The notes: generated from the letters alone by a model not told the origin. DNA of 8,915 bases from Bacillota bacterium (GCA_023415475.1 JAEZKL010000141.1:1-8915); one strand, 5' to 3'; positions 1-6,856 are shown, counted from the stretch's first letter. Translations and numbers: made by a program.

Positions 1-50
1 CTTATGGGGGTGTAGCAAAAACTATATAATGTATTGGGGTTTACAAACAT

Positions 51-71
51 AGTATAGCATGTTATTCGACA
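51..71 (-). promoter_or_regulatory. Possible outgoing promoter with an 0A-box-like site
   Basis: Minus strand TGTCGAA (71-65), then 8 bp, then TATACT (56-51), preceded by TGC to make an extended -10 (TGCTATACT). No good -35 is found at 16-18 bp. It would transcribe out of the left edge, away from ftsH. Positions 1-154 hold no credible gene and no clear ftsH terminator. Confidence 0.25.
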
Positions 72-154
72 GAAGTGTGCACAAACTTTACAATTTATTT
101 ATTTGTTTTTCGTCAATCTGCACAAGAGCACCAAGATGCTTTCATTACCGATGA

Positions 155-2002
155 TTATACCGTAGTCTCGGCTGTCAGAGCCTTACGCGCACCAAAAAGC
201 GCTTCGAATTCTTCCCTGGTAATTCTCTCTTTTTCGATCAAAAGGTTGGCGCAAGCCTCCAGCACATCCTTGTATTCTGTCAGGATTCTCTTTGCTTCCA
301 TATAGCAATCATCAATGATTGACTTAACTTCATCATCGATACGGTTTGCGATGTTTTCGCTGTAGCTTCTGGTATGCGCCAGGTCTCTGCCAATGAATAC
401 TTCATCGTCATCATTATCATAATTTACCATACCGATCGCATCCGAGAAGCCATATCTCGTAATCATAGCTCTTGCCGTCTTAGTCGCCACCTTAATATCC
501 TGGGATGCACCGGTTGTAATATCTTCAAACACAAGCTCTTCCGCTGCTCTGCCTGCCAGGTCTACGATAATCTCCTGCTTCATTCTTCCCTTGGTATGGA
601 ACATCTCATCTTTTTCCGGAAGGGGCATGGTAAAGCCGGCCGCACCGCTGCCGGTCGGAATAATGGAGATGGTATAAACCGGTCCGACATCAGGAAGGAT
701 GTGGAACAAGATTGCATGACCGGCTTCGTGGAAAGCAGTAATCCGTTTTTCTTTCTCGGTGATTACCTTGCTCTTCTTTTCTGTTCCGATGCCAACCTTG
801 ATAAAGGATCTCTTGATATCTTCACTGGTGATAAAGCTCCTGTTATCTCTTGCGGCATTGATTGCCGATTCGTTCATTAGATTCTCAAGATCGGCTCCGG
901 TAAACCCGGCAGTTGTCTGTGCAACCTGCTTTAAATCGACATCATCCCCAAGGGGCTTCCCTTTGGCATGAACCTGAAGAATTTCTTCTCTTCCCTTAAC
1001 ATCCGGGCGTCCTACGGTTACCTTACGGTCAAAACGACCGGGACGAAGGATAGCTGGGTCAAGAATATCCACACGATTTGTTGCAGCCATAACGATGATA
1101 CCCTCATTTACACCAAAGCCGTCCATCTCAACCAACAGCTGATTTAAGGTCTGTTCTCTTTCATCATGGCCGCCACCCATACCGGTGCCTCTTCGTCTTG
1201 CTACCGCATCTATCTCATCAATGAATACAATACATGGTGAATTCTTCTTTGCTTCCTCAAATAAATCTCTTACTCTGGAAGCACCGACACCAACAAACAT
1301 TTCAACGAAGTCGGAACCGGAGATGGAGAAGAAAGGAACGCCTGCTTCTCCTGCCACAGCCTTTGCCAGCAAGGTTTTACCTGTTCCGGGAGGTCCCACT
1401 AACAGAACACCCTTCGGTATTCTCGCACCGACCTGGATATATTTCTTCGGAGATTTTAGAAAATCTACAATTTCCTTTAATTCATCCTTTTCCTCATCCA
1501 GACCTGCCACATTCTTAAAGGTTGTTGTCTTATTCTCTTCCGTTGTCATCTTAGCGCGGCTTTTACCAAAGTTCATGACCTTGCTGTTACCGCCTCCAAC
1601 ATTTGCCTGGTTGGAAAGAAAGGAAAATAATACAATTATTATTACAAACACCAGAATATAAGGCAAAATCGAGGTGAGGAATATACTGGGCTTTGAAATC
1701 GGATGAGTAATCGGATTCACTCCCGCCTCAAATGCAATGTCTTCAATATCTGCAGTATCTAATGTATTAAAGGATACATCGTCACCATTCTTAAGTGTAA
1801 CCGTTACTTCTCCGGTTGGTACCTCCTCATTGGGGTATATATCAACAGTCTTTACCTGTTCATTTTCTATGTCCTTCACAAACTGAGTGATGGAATATTC
1901 ATCCTGGTCACTTAATTCAATATTATTCGATATATAGAATGTAGCAATCACAATAAGCAGAATGATGATATACCAACCATATCCTTTCATCTGTTTTCTC
2001 AC
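155..2002 (-). CDS. ftsH: ATP-dependent zinc metalloprotease FtsH
   Basis: Membrane-anchored AAA+ protease that unfolds and degrades membrane and regulatory proteins as a hexamer at the cytoplasmic membrane. Numbered from the GTG start (615 aa, normal for the family): transmembrane helix about 9-25, extracytoplasmic domain about 26-106, second helix about 107-129. The AAA+ module has Walker A GPPGTGKT (203-210), Walker B VFIDEID (259-265) and the second region of homology with RPGRFDR (320-326). The peptidase has HEAGH (425-429) and a downstream Asp in QDIKVAT (502) as the probable third zinc ligand. The frame stays open to a TTG at 2029, but I start it at GTG 2002, because GGAGG lies 7 nt upstream of that codon and would be inside the gene if TTG were used. 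It follows hpt after 154 bp, as in other Firmicutes. All catalytic motifs are intact. The identification is very secure. Confidence 0.98.
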   Translation of the reverse strand: MRKQMKGYGWYIIILLIVIATFYISNNIELSDQDEYSITQFVKDIENEQVKTVDIYPNEEVPTGEVTVTLKNGDDVSFNTLDTADIEDIAFEAGVNPITHPISKPSIFLTSILPYILVFVIIIVLFSFLSNQANVGGGNSKVMNFGKSRAKMTTEENKTTTFKNVAGLDEEKDELKEIVDFLKSPKKYIQVGARIPKGVLLVGPPGTGKTLLAKAVAGEAGVPFFSISGSDFVEMFVGVGASRVRDLFEEAKKNSPCIVFIDEIDAVARRRGTGMGGGHDEREQTLNQLLVEMDGFGVNEGIIVMAATNRVDILDPAILRPGRFDRKVTVGRPDVKGREEILQVHAKGKPLGDDVDLKQVAQTTAGFTGADLENLMNESAINAARDNRSFITSEDIKRSFIKVGIGTEKKSKVITEKEKRITAFHEAGHAILFHILPDVGPVYTISIIPTGSGAAGFTMPLPEKDEMFHTKGRMKQEIIVDLAGRAAEELVFEDITTGASQDIKVATKTARAMITRYGFSDAIGMVNYDNDDDEVFIGRDLAHTRSYSENIANRIDDEVKSIIDDCYMEAKRILTEYKDVLEACANLLIEKERITREEFEALFGARKALTAETTV

Positions 2003-2017
2003 TGAACAACCTCCTTT
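2000..2017 (-). promoter_or_regulatory. Ribosome binding site and GTG start of ftsH
   Basis: On the minus strand AAAGGAGG is followed by 7 nt and GTG. This near-perfect Shine-Dalgarno sequence decides the start in favour of GTG at 2002. The upstream in-frame TTG at 2029 and the ATG at 1990 (19 nt from the site) are poorly placed. Confidence 0.85.
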
Positions 2018-2065
2018 ATTGCTGTACAACAGAGTCCTCTCGGTAATTCTGCTGTCATGATTAAT

Positions 2066-2099
2066 ACAACCGAAGACATATTGACTCCGCTTCGATTGT
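2066..2099 (-). promoter_or_regulatory. Hairpin in the ftsH leader region
   Basis: The arms ACAATCGAAG and CTTCGGTTGT (minus strand) can form a 10-bp stem with one G-U pair around a 14-nt loop. It sits between hpt and ftsH, about 65 nt upstream of the ftsH start. It is not followed by a run of T, so it does not look like a terminator. It could stabilise the mRNA or regulate ftsH. I recognise no known riboswitch class and no clear sigma-A promoter in this gap. Confidence 0.4.
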
Positions 2100-2107
2100 C
2101 CAAATAA

Positions 2108-2133
2108 TCACAAGTCCGGCGAAGAGCCTGTGA
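2108..2133 (-). promoter_or_regulatory. Bulged hairpin just downstream of hpt
   Basis: TCACA pairs with TGTGA, and inside that GGC pairs with GCC around a 5-nt loop, leaving a 5-nt bulge on one side. It begins about 24 nt after the hpt stop and is followed on the minus strand by TTATTTGG. That is only weakly U-rich, so it is at best a leaky terminator. It may protect the 3' end of the tilS-hpt transcript. Confidence 0.3.
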
Positions 2134-2156
2134 TCTCCTTATTAAGCTTATGGCGC

Positions 2157-2678
2157 TTAGTTCTCCACTACGCCTACATAAGGTAAATTTCTTAAAAATT
2201 GATCATAATCAAGACCATAGCCAACTACAAACTCATCAGGAATAGCAAATCCTACATATTTTACATCTACATTGGTTACTCTACGATCCGGCTTATCCAG
2301 AAGGGTACAGATCTCCAAGCTCTTCGGTGATCTGGTCCCTAGCAGGTTCTTTAGATGTGCCAAGGTATGACCAGAGTCAATAATATCTTCTACGATAAGT
2401 ACATTTCTGTCCTGTATGGGTTCATCCAAATCCTTTAAGATACGAACTCTTCCCGAGCTCACGTGCTCGCTTCCATAGCTTGAAACAGACATAAAATCCA
2501 TAGTTACCGGAATGGATAAGCGCTTAGCAAGATCGCAGCTAAAGAATGCGCTGCCCTTTAATATACAGATAAGATGAACGCTCTCACCCTCATAATCCTT
2601 GCTTATCTGTTCTGCAAGCTCCTTAATTCTCTGACTGATCTGCTCCTCTGCTATCATTACTCTAATTTTATGATTCAT
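2157..2678 (-). CDS. hpt: Hypoxanthine phosphoribosyltransferase
   Basis: Cytosolic purine salvage enzyme that joins hypoxanthine (often also guanine) to PRPP, giving IMP or GMP and pyrophosphate. The 173-aa length is typical of bacterial HPRTs. The signature PRPP-binding segment VLIVEDIIDSGHTL is at 93-106. The LKG element that contacts pyrophosphate is at 40-42. The base-binding C-terminal segment DEFVVGYGLDY is at 148-158. The start ATG lies inside the end of tilS, an 11-nt overlap in a different frame, with GGAGG 9 nt upstream within tilS, so the two are very probably translated from one mRNA. The tilS-hpt-ftsH order is conserved in Firmicutes. Another start at Met8 is possible but has no comparable ribosome binding site. 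Confidence 0.96.
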   Translation of the reverse strand: MNHKIRVMIAEEQISQRIKELAEQISKDYEGESVHLICILKGSAFFSCDLAKRLSIPVTMDFMSVSSYGSEHVSSGRVRILKDLDEPIQDRNVLIVEDIIDSGHTLAHLKNLLGTRSPKSLEICTLLDKPDRRVTNVDVKYVGFAIPDEFVVGYGLDYDQFLRNLPYVGVVEN

Positions 2679-4116
2679 CTTTATTTACCTCCATATCAGA
2701 CAATTTTATCAACAGTACTTTCGTTGTATCAGGATCTACTTTATACTTTTCACTCATTCGTTCCCCTGCGCCGGGGATCCACATCACATGACTTCCATCG
2801 GTAATAAGAAGCTGTTTGTCTCGTGTTCTCTGTGGAATTTTATGGTCAATGAAATAATCCTTTAGCTTTTTACGACCACCGAATTCATTGATTTGAAGGT
2901 AATCTCCTTCTCGTCTGGTTCTGATTTCAACAGTATTCTCTATTTTATCATAATCAAACCACTTCGCACAACTACTTTTCGGGATCGAATCACTATTTTT
3001 ATAAGAAAACAACTCTGTCTCCACGCACTTTCCTGCATATAGAAGCTCTGTTCTTCCCGGTATCTTAAGCTGAACGGGCAATTCGGTTTCCTGCAAGGGA
3101 TAATCCGATGACTTACGTATGTTTTGATAAACCATAATATCATCATATCCCCGTTCTGCTGTAATATCGTAGGGTAGATGAACCCGTTTGCCGACCTGCT
3201 TAATAAGCAGTGACAAGACAGCCTCTACATGCTTGGCCTCCAAGTCCTTTTTGACCCCTGCTATAGCTTCCATAACCAAACGCAGAACTCCCTTACGAAT
3301 AACAATATGCTCCCCCAGTAAGCTCATAATTGGGATCCTATAGACCTGGTCCTCAACCTTTACCAGCTCTTCATAGCAGTGAATTATCTTACTATTAAGG
3401 TAATCTTCAATCTCCCGAAGTGTTCCTGCTGCCTCTGCTATATTGCCTATACTTTGCTTATTAATCTCCTGTGTAGCATAAGCCAGGATTCGATTACGTA
3501 TTTTATTTCTACTATAATGATCGGACAGATTGGTGGAATCAATAATATATGAGATACCCTCACGGTGAAGATAAGCTTCAATCTCTGCACGTTCCAACCC
3601 TAATAGCGGCCTTATCAAGGCGACCTCACCGAAGCTTTGCCGGATCACACGATATGGTTCTATTCCGGACAGTCCACGGATCCCCGACCCACGAAACAGG
3701 TTGAATAGGACCGTCTCGGCATTATCATTTCTATTATGCGCAATTGCCACCTTATTACACCGCAGCTTCTCACAAACTTCAAAAAAAGCTTCATAACGTA
3801 CCTTTCTACCCGCTTCTTCCTCACTGAGCCCTTCCCTTTTCGCAATTTCCCCCACCTTGGCTGTGATACTTTTGTATTCCAAGCCTTCCGTGAGGCAGTG
3901 ATTTTGTACAAAGAGCTCATCTCGGTCTGCTTCCTCACCTCGGATACCGTGGTTAATATGGACAACAATCAGGGTTAGCTCGTAATCAACGCTAAGCTGT
4001 TTGAGTACATGCAAAAGACAGATAGAATCGGCACCACCGGATACTCCTACGACAATCCTATCCCCCTTGGCAAGCAATTTATTCTGTTCTGAGTATTCTT
4101 TTATGTTTCGAATCAT
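2668..4116 (-). CDS. tilS: tRNA(Ile)-lysidine synthase TilS
   Basis: Essential tRNA-modifying enzyme. It uses ATP and lysine to convert the wobble cytidine of tRNA-Ile2 (CAU) to lysidine, so that the tRNA reads AUA and is charged with isoleucine rather than methionine. The 482 aa show the N-type ATP-pyrophosphatase P-loop SGGADS (26-31), followed by HINHGIRG (53-60), AHNRNDNAET (126-135), GSGIRGL (143-149) and DSTN...RNKIRN (193-208), all typical of TilS. The C-terminal TilS_C domain carries GGRKKLKDYF (413-422) and a final beta-rich region. Only a weak TAGGG lies 6 nt before the ATG, so translation may be modest. It is the first gene of a tilS-hpt unit behind a candidate sigma-A promoter at 4165-4193. 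It looks full length. Confidence 0.96.
   Translation of the reverse strand: MIRNIKEYSEQNKLLAKGDRIVVGVSGGADSICLLHVLKQLSVDYELTLIVVHINHGIRGEEADRDELFVQNHCLTEGLEYKSITAKVGEIAKREGLSEEEAGRKVRYEAFFEVCEKLRCNKVAIAHNRNDNAETVLFNLFRGSGIRGLSGIEPYRVIRQSFGEVALIRPLLGLERAEIEAYLHREGISYIIDSTNLSDHYSRNKIRNRILAYATQEINKQSIGNIAEAAGTLREIEDYLNSKIIHCYEELVKVEDQVYRIPIMSLLGEHIVIRKGVLRLVMEAIAGVKKDLEAKHVEAVLSLLIKQVGKRVHLPYDITAERGYDDIMVYQNIRKSSDYPLQETELPVQLKIPGRTELLYAGKCVETELFSYKNSDSIPKSSCAKWFDYDKIENTVEIRTRREGDYLQINEFGGRKKLKDYFIDHKIPQRTRDKQLLITDGSHVMWIPGAGERMSEKYKVDPDTTKVLLIKLSDMEVNKDES
2688..2692 (-). promoter_or_regulatory. hpt ribosome binding site inside tilS
   Basis: GGAGG on the minus strand lies 9 nt before the hpt ATG and within the last codons of tilS (the E-V part of DMEVNKDES). 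It fixes the hpt start at 2678 and implies translational coupling across the 11-nt overlap. Confidence 0.75.
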
Positions 4117-4164
4117 TGTATCCCTATCTTAAGCCTAGTGTTTTAATAGAAAAAGGTTACTTGT

Positions 4165-4193
4165 ATTCTAACCCTTTTACCTATATATTTCAA
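4165..4193 (-). promoter_or_regulatory. Candidate sigma-A promoter for tilS-hpt
   Basis: Minus strand TTGAAA (4193-4188), a 17-bp spacer, then TAGAAT (4170-4165). Each hexamer matches the consensus at 5 of 6 positions with ideal spacing. The predicted transcript would start near 4158, giving a leader of roughly 40 nt before the tilS ATG. The spoIIE-tilS gap has no intrinsic terminator, so readthrough from spoIIE is also possible. Confidence 0.55.
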
Positions 4194-4201
4194 TGAAATA
4201 T
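4185..4201. repeat. 17-bp palindrome overlapping the tilS -35 box
   Basis: ATATTTCA, one central base, then TGAAATAT: perfect 8-bp arms. On the minus strand it contains the TTGAAA -35 hexamer of the candidate tilS promoter. It is AT-rich and not followed by a T run, so a protein-binding site is at least as likely as an RNA hairpin. No binding protein can be named from the sequence. Confidence 0.5.
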
Positions 4202-4214
4202 TTTGTATTCCTCC

Positions 4215-6494
4215 TTATTTTAACCACATTCCGACTGTTATTACCGTCATATCATCCATGGGGATATAATTACTTTGCGAAAGCGTCCGATCAAGGATGC
4301 GATTGGCTATCTCCTGAGGATTATTGCTCTTCATTTCCAACAGCATTTGCTCAATGAAGCTCTCCTTATTATCACCGGGAATACAATCAAGGACACCGTC
4401 GGTCAAAAGGACGATAATATCTCCCTCATACAGCTTCTTTGTGACGGTATCATAATCGACATTGCCAAACATACCAATCGGTAAGGTAGTGGATGCGATT
4501 GTTTCAACCCAGTCCCCTCTCTTAATGAAGGCAGCTGCCGCACCAATTTTGATGAACTCACACATTCCGGTAAACAGATTAATAAGGGACATATCAATTG
4601 TGGAAAAGGTTTGCTTATCTGCCTTCAGTACCAGACTCGAGTTGATCAACTTAATAGCAGTCTCTGCCTTAAACCCTGCCCCAATCATCTGCTCCAAAAG
4701 TGACATAACCGTCTCACTTTCTTCACCGGCCTCCTTGCCCGTCCCCATGCCATCGGATAAGGCAATCATAATTTCTCCGCTCTCAAGACGAAGAATAGAG
4801 AAATTGTCCCCGGATACATTTTCCTTCATTGCCCTTGCCACACCGGTGAGAACTTTGAATTTGGTATCCTCCAGAAAGCTGTAATTCTCATACTCCTTTG
4901 CTATGACCGACTTGGAGGCTTCGGAAGCCTTTACTCGAACCCCGAGAGCATCAGAGATAAAATGCGCTGCTTCCTTCACGGTAATGCACCTTCCTCCACG
5001 GCAGCATGCATTCAGATATATTTCCTTTCGCTTGTCCTCCCGTTCGAGGATTGTTATATCCTTTACCGATATATGCTCCTGGCGCAGCCTTCTTGTCACC
5101 CGCTCTTCCTCTTCACGAGCTACCTCTGCTGCCTCATAAAGCTCTCCCGTGATATCCTGGATTACCGTTGATACCTCCTTTAGCTGCTCTGCAATTACTT
5201 CTCTGCTCTCGGATATTCGGCTTTGCCAAATCTGATTGAGCTTAGCGATCTCAAAACCACGGTTAGTCTCCTTTATAAAATCATCAATGCTGATGCAGTT
5301 ATCCAGAAAATGTGCCGGAATATCCTCCTCCCGGATCGTCCCCTTCCTCTCGGCTATCTCGAACATCTGACTTGCAGCCTGATAGGTCTGTTCAAAACGC
5401 TTCTCCCAGCAGGAGGGACATTGTTCACAATCCCTACATAGCTTCTCCGATATCTCTTCAAAGATGCGGTTAACCTCCTTCTGCTTCAATTTTGTCTGCT
5501 GCTCTGTAATGGTATCCAGTGTTTTAGAAAGCTTTAAAAAGGATTCTGCGAAAATCCTCATCCTTAGCTTCGCAATTTTCCGTAAGTTCTGGGCAGCAAG
5601 CAGCTCCTGCCTCCCCGTGCCTCCGGCTGCATCCACCCGATAGATTACACCGGAAGGAAGCAGGCAGAACACGATAGCAGAGGACATTAATGCGCTGATT
5701 TCCCTGAGGCTCAGTTCCATATCCCTATTCACCAGTCCCAAGACGGAGGCTATCAATAGATACACTCCGGCGCTCGGAACTCTTCCCATCTCCCGAAATA
5801 GAGCCGTTACTATACTCATCATGGAAAATATTCCGATATCTGAGATCGGAGCACCTCTTAAGCTTAAGGCAAAGCCACAAAGAGCTGCAGTGATCGTACC
5901 TTGCCCGGCTCCGTATTTGTATGTAAAAAATAGAACTACAAAATAAGCTACTGTCTGGGCAGGAGCTAAATAATCACTGTTAATTTCAGGTATTGCATAT
6001 AGAATAGCCGCAATGGTCAGCGCCATGCTGACCATTTGTTCATTGCTCATTTTGACACCCTTTTGAGACTCCAATATATATTCAATTCCCTGTCGGAGTA
6101 TTCCGGCGGATATATAAGCCATCAGTCCCTCCAATACTGCCATTGCAATATAGTGCTGAATCGGACCTCCTGAGGTGATCTCCATTAAGGAAAAAATCGT
6201 TAATGCTACCGAGGGAAGAAGATACAGTATCGGTTTTGGTATGTTTTTACCTTTCACAAAAGGTGTTTCCATAATAATAACGGAAGAAATTAAGGCTAGG
6301 GAATATTTCAGCATTCCTGTTGTGCTCATACTGGTAATAATTCCTATGATTGCCACCACGAATGCCCATCCCCCGCCTGTCTTTGATAGATAGGATGCGG
6401 TAAAATAACCGATAGCTAACGGATTCATTGAATAAAAGGCTGCTCTTGCAACCAGTAGACCGATTACATGTATTAATACTTTTCTTTTTTTCAT
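4215..6494 (-). CDS. spoIIE: Stage II sporulation protein E, membrane PP2C phosphatase
   Basis: Dephosphorylates the anti-anti-sigma factor SpoIIAA, releasing sigma-F in the forespore. In Bacillus it also interacts with FtsZ in polar septation. Numbered from ATG 6494 (759 aa): residues about 5-285 are a string of hydrophobic segments, the multi-pass membrane domain. Residues about 290-540 are the charged regulatory region, with a cysteine cluster at 353, 356, 359 and 362. Residues about 545-759 form the PP2C phosphatase with SGDN (561-564), ALSDGMGTG (578-586), LLTDG (696-700) and MDDMT (746-750), so the metal-binding aspartates are present. The ATG start has AGGGAG 12 nt upstream. The frame extends to TTG 6545, but that codon has SD-like AAGGAG only 1 nt away and lies in a hairpin. 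A Spo0A-type promoter precedes it. Confidence 0.97.
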   Translation of the reverse strand: MKKRKVLIHVIGLLVARAAFYSMNPLAIGYFTASYLSKTGGGWAFVVAIIGIITSMSTTGMLKYSLALISSVIIMETPFVKGKNIPKPILYLLPSVALTIFSLMEITSGGPIQHYIAMAVLEGLMAYISAGILRQGIEYILESQKGVKMSNEQMVSMALTIAAILYAIPEINSDYLAPAQTVAYFVVLFFTYKYGAGQGTITAALCGFALSLRGAPISDIGIFSMMSIVTALFREMGRVPSAGVYLLIASVLGLVNRDMELSLREISALMSSAIVFCLLPSGVIYRVDAAGGTGRQELLAAQNLRKIAKLRMRIFAESFLKLSKTLDTITEQQTKLKQKEVNRIFEEISEKLCRDCEQCPSCWEKRFEQTYQAASQMFEIAERKGTIREEDIPAHFLDNCISIDDFIKETNRGFEIAKLNQIWQSRISESREVIAEQLKEVSTVIQDITGELYEAAEVAREEEERVTRRLRQEHISVKDITILEREDKRKEIYLNACCRGGRCITVKEAAHFISDALGVRVKASEASKSVIAKEYENYSFLEDTKFKVLTGVARAMKENVSGDNFSILRLESGEIMIALSDGMGTGKEAGEESETVMSLLEQMIGAGFKAETAIKLINSSLVLKADKQTFSTIDMSLINLFTGMCEFIKIGAAAAFIKRGDWVETIASTTLPIGMFGNVDYDTVTKKLYEGDIIVLLTDGVLDCIPGDNKESFIEQMLLEMKSNNPQEIANRILDRTLSQSNYIPMDDMTVITVGMWLK

Positions 6495-6539
6495 AGCGTT
6501 ACCCTGCTCCCTTTCAAGTCGTCTTGCTGCTGCCCCTTG

Positions 6540-6556
6540 GAACAAACTCCTTGTTC
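6540..6556 (-). promoter_or_regulatory. Hairpin in the spoIIE 5' leader
   Basis: GAACAA and TTGTTC (minus strand) form a perfect 6-bp stem around GGAGT. The loop and stem hold an SD-like AAGGAG and an in-frame TTG codon one base after it. This leader lies about 20-36 nt after the predicted transcription start and 46 nt before the chosen ATG. It could be a fortuitous structure or a translational control element. Confidence 0.35.
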
Positions 6557-6582
6557 ACCAGGACTGTCTTCTATAGACTTGA

Positions 6583-6615
6583 ATTATAGGCAGGGGTCTA
6601 TAAAATCTTTGTCAA
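6583..6615 (-). promoter_or_regulatory. spoIIE promoter, Spo0A-activated sigma-A type
   Basis: Minus strand TTGACA (6615-6610) and TATAAT (6588-6583) are both perfect consensus but separated by 21 bp instead of 17. Such a stretched sigma-A promoter is known for B. subtilis spoIIE and spoIIG, where Spo0A~P bound at the -35 region compensates for the spacing. The predicted start is near 6576, about 80 nt before the ATG. Readthrough from the tRNA gene upstream is blocked by the terminator at 6727-6754. Confidence 0.8.
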
Positions 6616-6652
6616 AACAGCAACAGCAAATCCGAAAACTTTTTGACAAGAT
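6605..6652. promoter_or_regulatory. Pair of Spo0A-box-like sites upstream of spoIIE
   Basis: TGTCAAA occurs on the minus strand at 6648-6642 and on the plus strand at 6610-6616, the latter overlapping the -35 hexamer. Both differ from the 0A box TGTCGAA at one position. The two sites lie in inverted orientation within a longer inverted repeat (ATCTTTGTCAAAA at 6605-6617 against TTTTTGACAAGAT at 6640-6652, with a one-base indel). Their centres are 32 bp apart, close to three helical turns. Confidence 0.6.
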
Positions 6653-6726
6653 TTCCGCATAAAAGGTGATATTCACGATTATAGGGGGGTAATTCAGATT
6701 AAGACCATAAAAATAGAAAAGGAATC

Positions 6727-6754
6727 AAAAAGGAAGTTGCTTTTAACAACTCCC
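6727..6754 (-). terminator. Intrinsic terminator of the tRNA-Met gene
   Basis: Minus strand GGGAGTTG, a 7-nt loop, CAACTTCC and then TTTT: an 8-bp stem with one G-U pair and a U-run. It begins 13 nt after the 3' end of the tRNA and separates tRNA transcription from spoIIE. Confidence 0.85.
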
Positions 6755-6767
6755 TGATAATATTGAA

Positions 6768-6841
6768 TAGCGAAGGACGGATTTGAACCGCCGACACCGC
6801 GGGTATGAACCGCGTGCTCTCGCCAACTGAGCTACTTCGCC
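6768..6841 (-). tRNA. tRNA-Met (CAU), elongator type
   Basis: A 74-nt cloverleaf: acceptor GGCGAAG/CTTCGCT (G1-U72 at the end), D arm GCTC/GAGC, anticodon stem CGCGG/CCGCG with loop TTCATAC (anticodon CAU), 5-nt variable loop, T arm GGCGG/CCGTC with loop TTCAAAT, and discriminator A73. CCA is not encoded. It has no C1-A72 mismatch, so it is not the initiator. Acceptor pairs 4-69 and 5-68 are G-C and A-U rather than the C-G, C-G that I recall as TilS determinants in E. coli tRNA-Ile2, so elongator methionine is the best call. From memory, B. subtilis also has tRNA-Met (with tRNA-Glu) just upstream of spoIIE, so the position looks conserved. Confidence 0.95.
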
Positions 6842-6856
6842 ATAACGACGAACCTT

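Noticed and set aside
128..147. Small hairpin (AGCAT...GTGCT) after the ftsH stop as a terminator
   Set aside because: The stem is only 5 bp with one G-U pair, and no U-run follows.
374..880. Open frame of 168 codons on the plus strand opposite ftsH
   Set aside because: It lies wholly antisense to the conserved protease domain of ftsH, has no ribosome binding site and its translation resembles no protein family.
1185..1661. Open frames of 158 and 94 codons on the plus strand opposite the AAA+ region of ftsH
   Set aside because: Antisense shadows of a highly conserved gene. The translations have low-complexity Ser/Pro-rich composition typical of such shadows.
3660..3968. Minus-strand open frame of 102 codons inside tilS
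   Set aside because: It is out of frame within the ATP-pyrophosphatase domain of tilS, has no start signal and its composition is unlike a real protein.
4462..4884. Plus-strand open frame of 140 codons opposite the spoIIE phosphatase domain
   Set aside because: Fully antisense to conserved catalytic motifs and without supporting signals.
6513..6583. Inverted repeat TTCAAGTC/GACTTGAA spanning the spoIIE leader
   Set aside because: One arm lies between the -10 and the predicted start, so most of it would not be in the RNA. An 8-bp match over this distance may be chance.
6678..6683. Second TATAAT (preceded by a run of C) upstream of the spoIIE promoter
   Set aside because: No acceptable -35 lies at 15-21 bp, and the perfect TTGACA-21-TATAAT downstream explains spoIIE better.
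6768..6841. The CAU tRNA being the TilS substrate tRNA-Ile2, given the nearby tilS gene
   Set aside because: Its acceptor and body closely resemble elongator tRNA-Met of Bacillus, including the G1-U72 end. The acceptor lacks the C-G pairs expected at 4-69 and 5-68.
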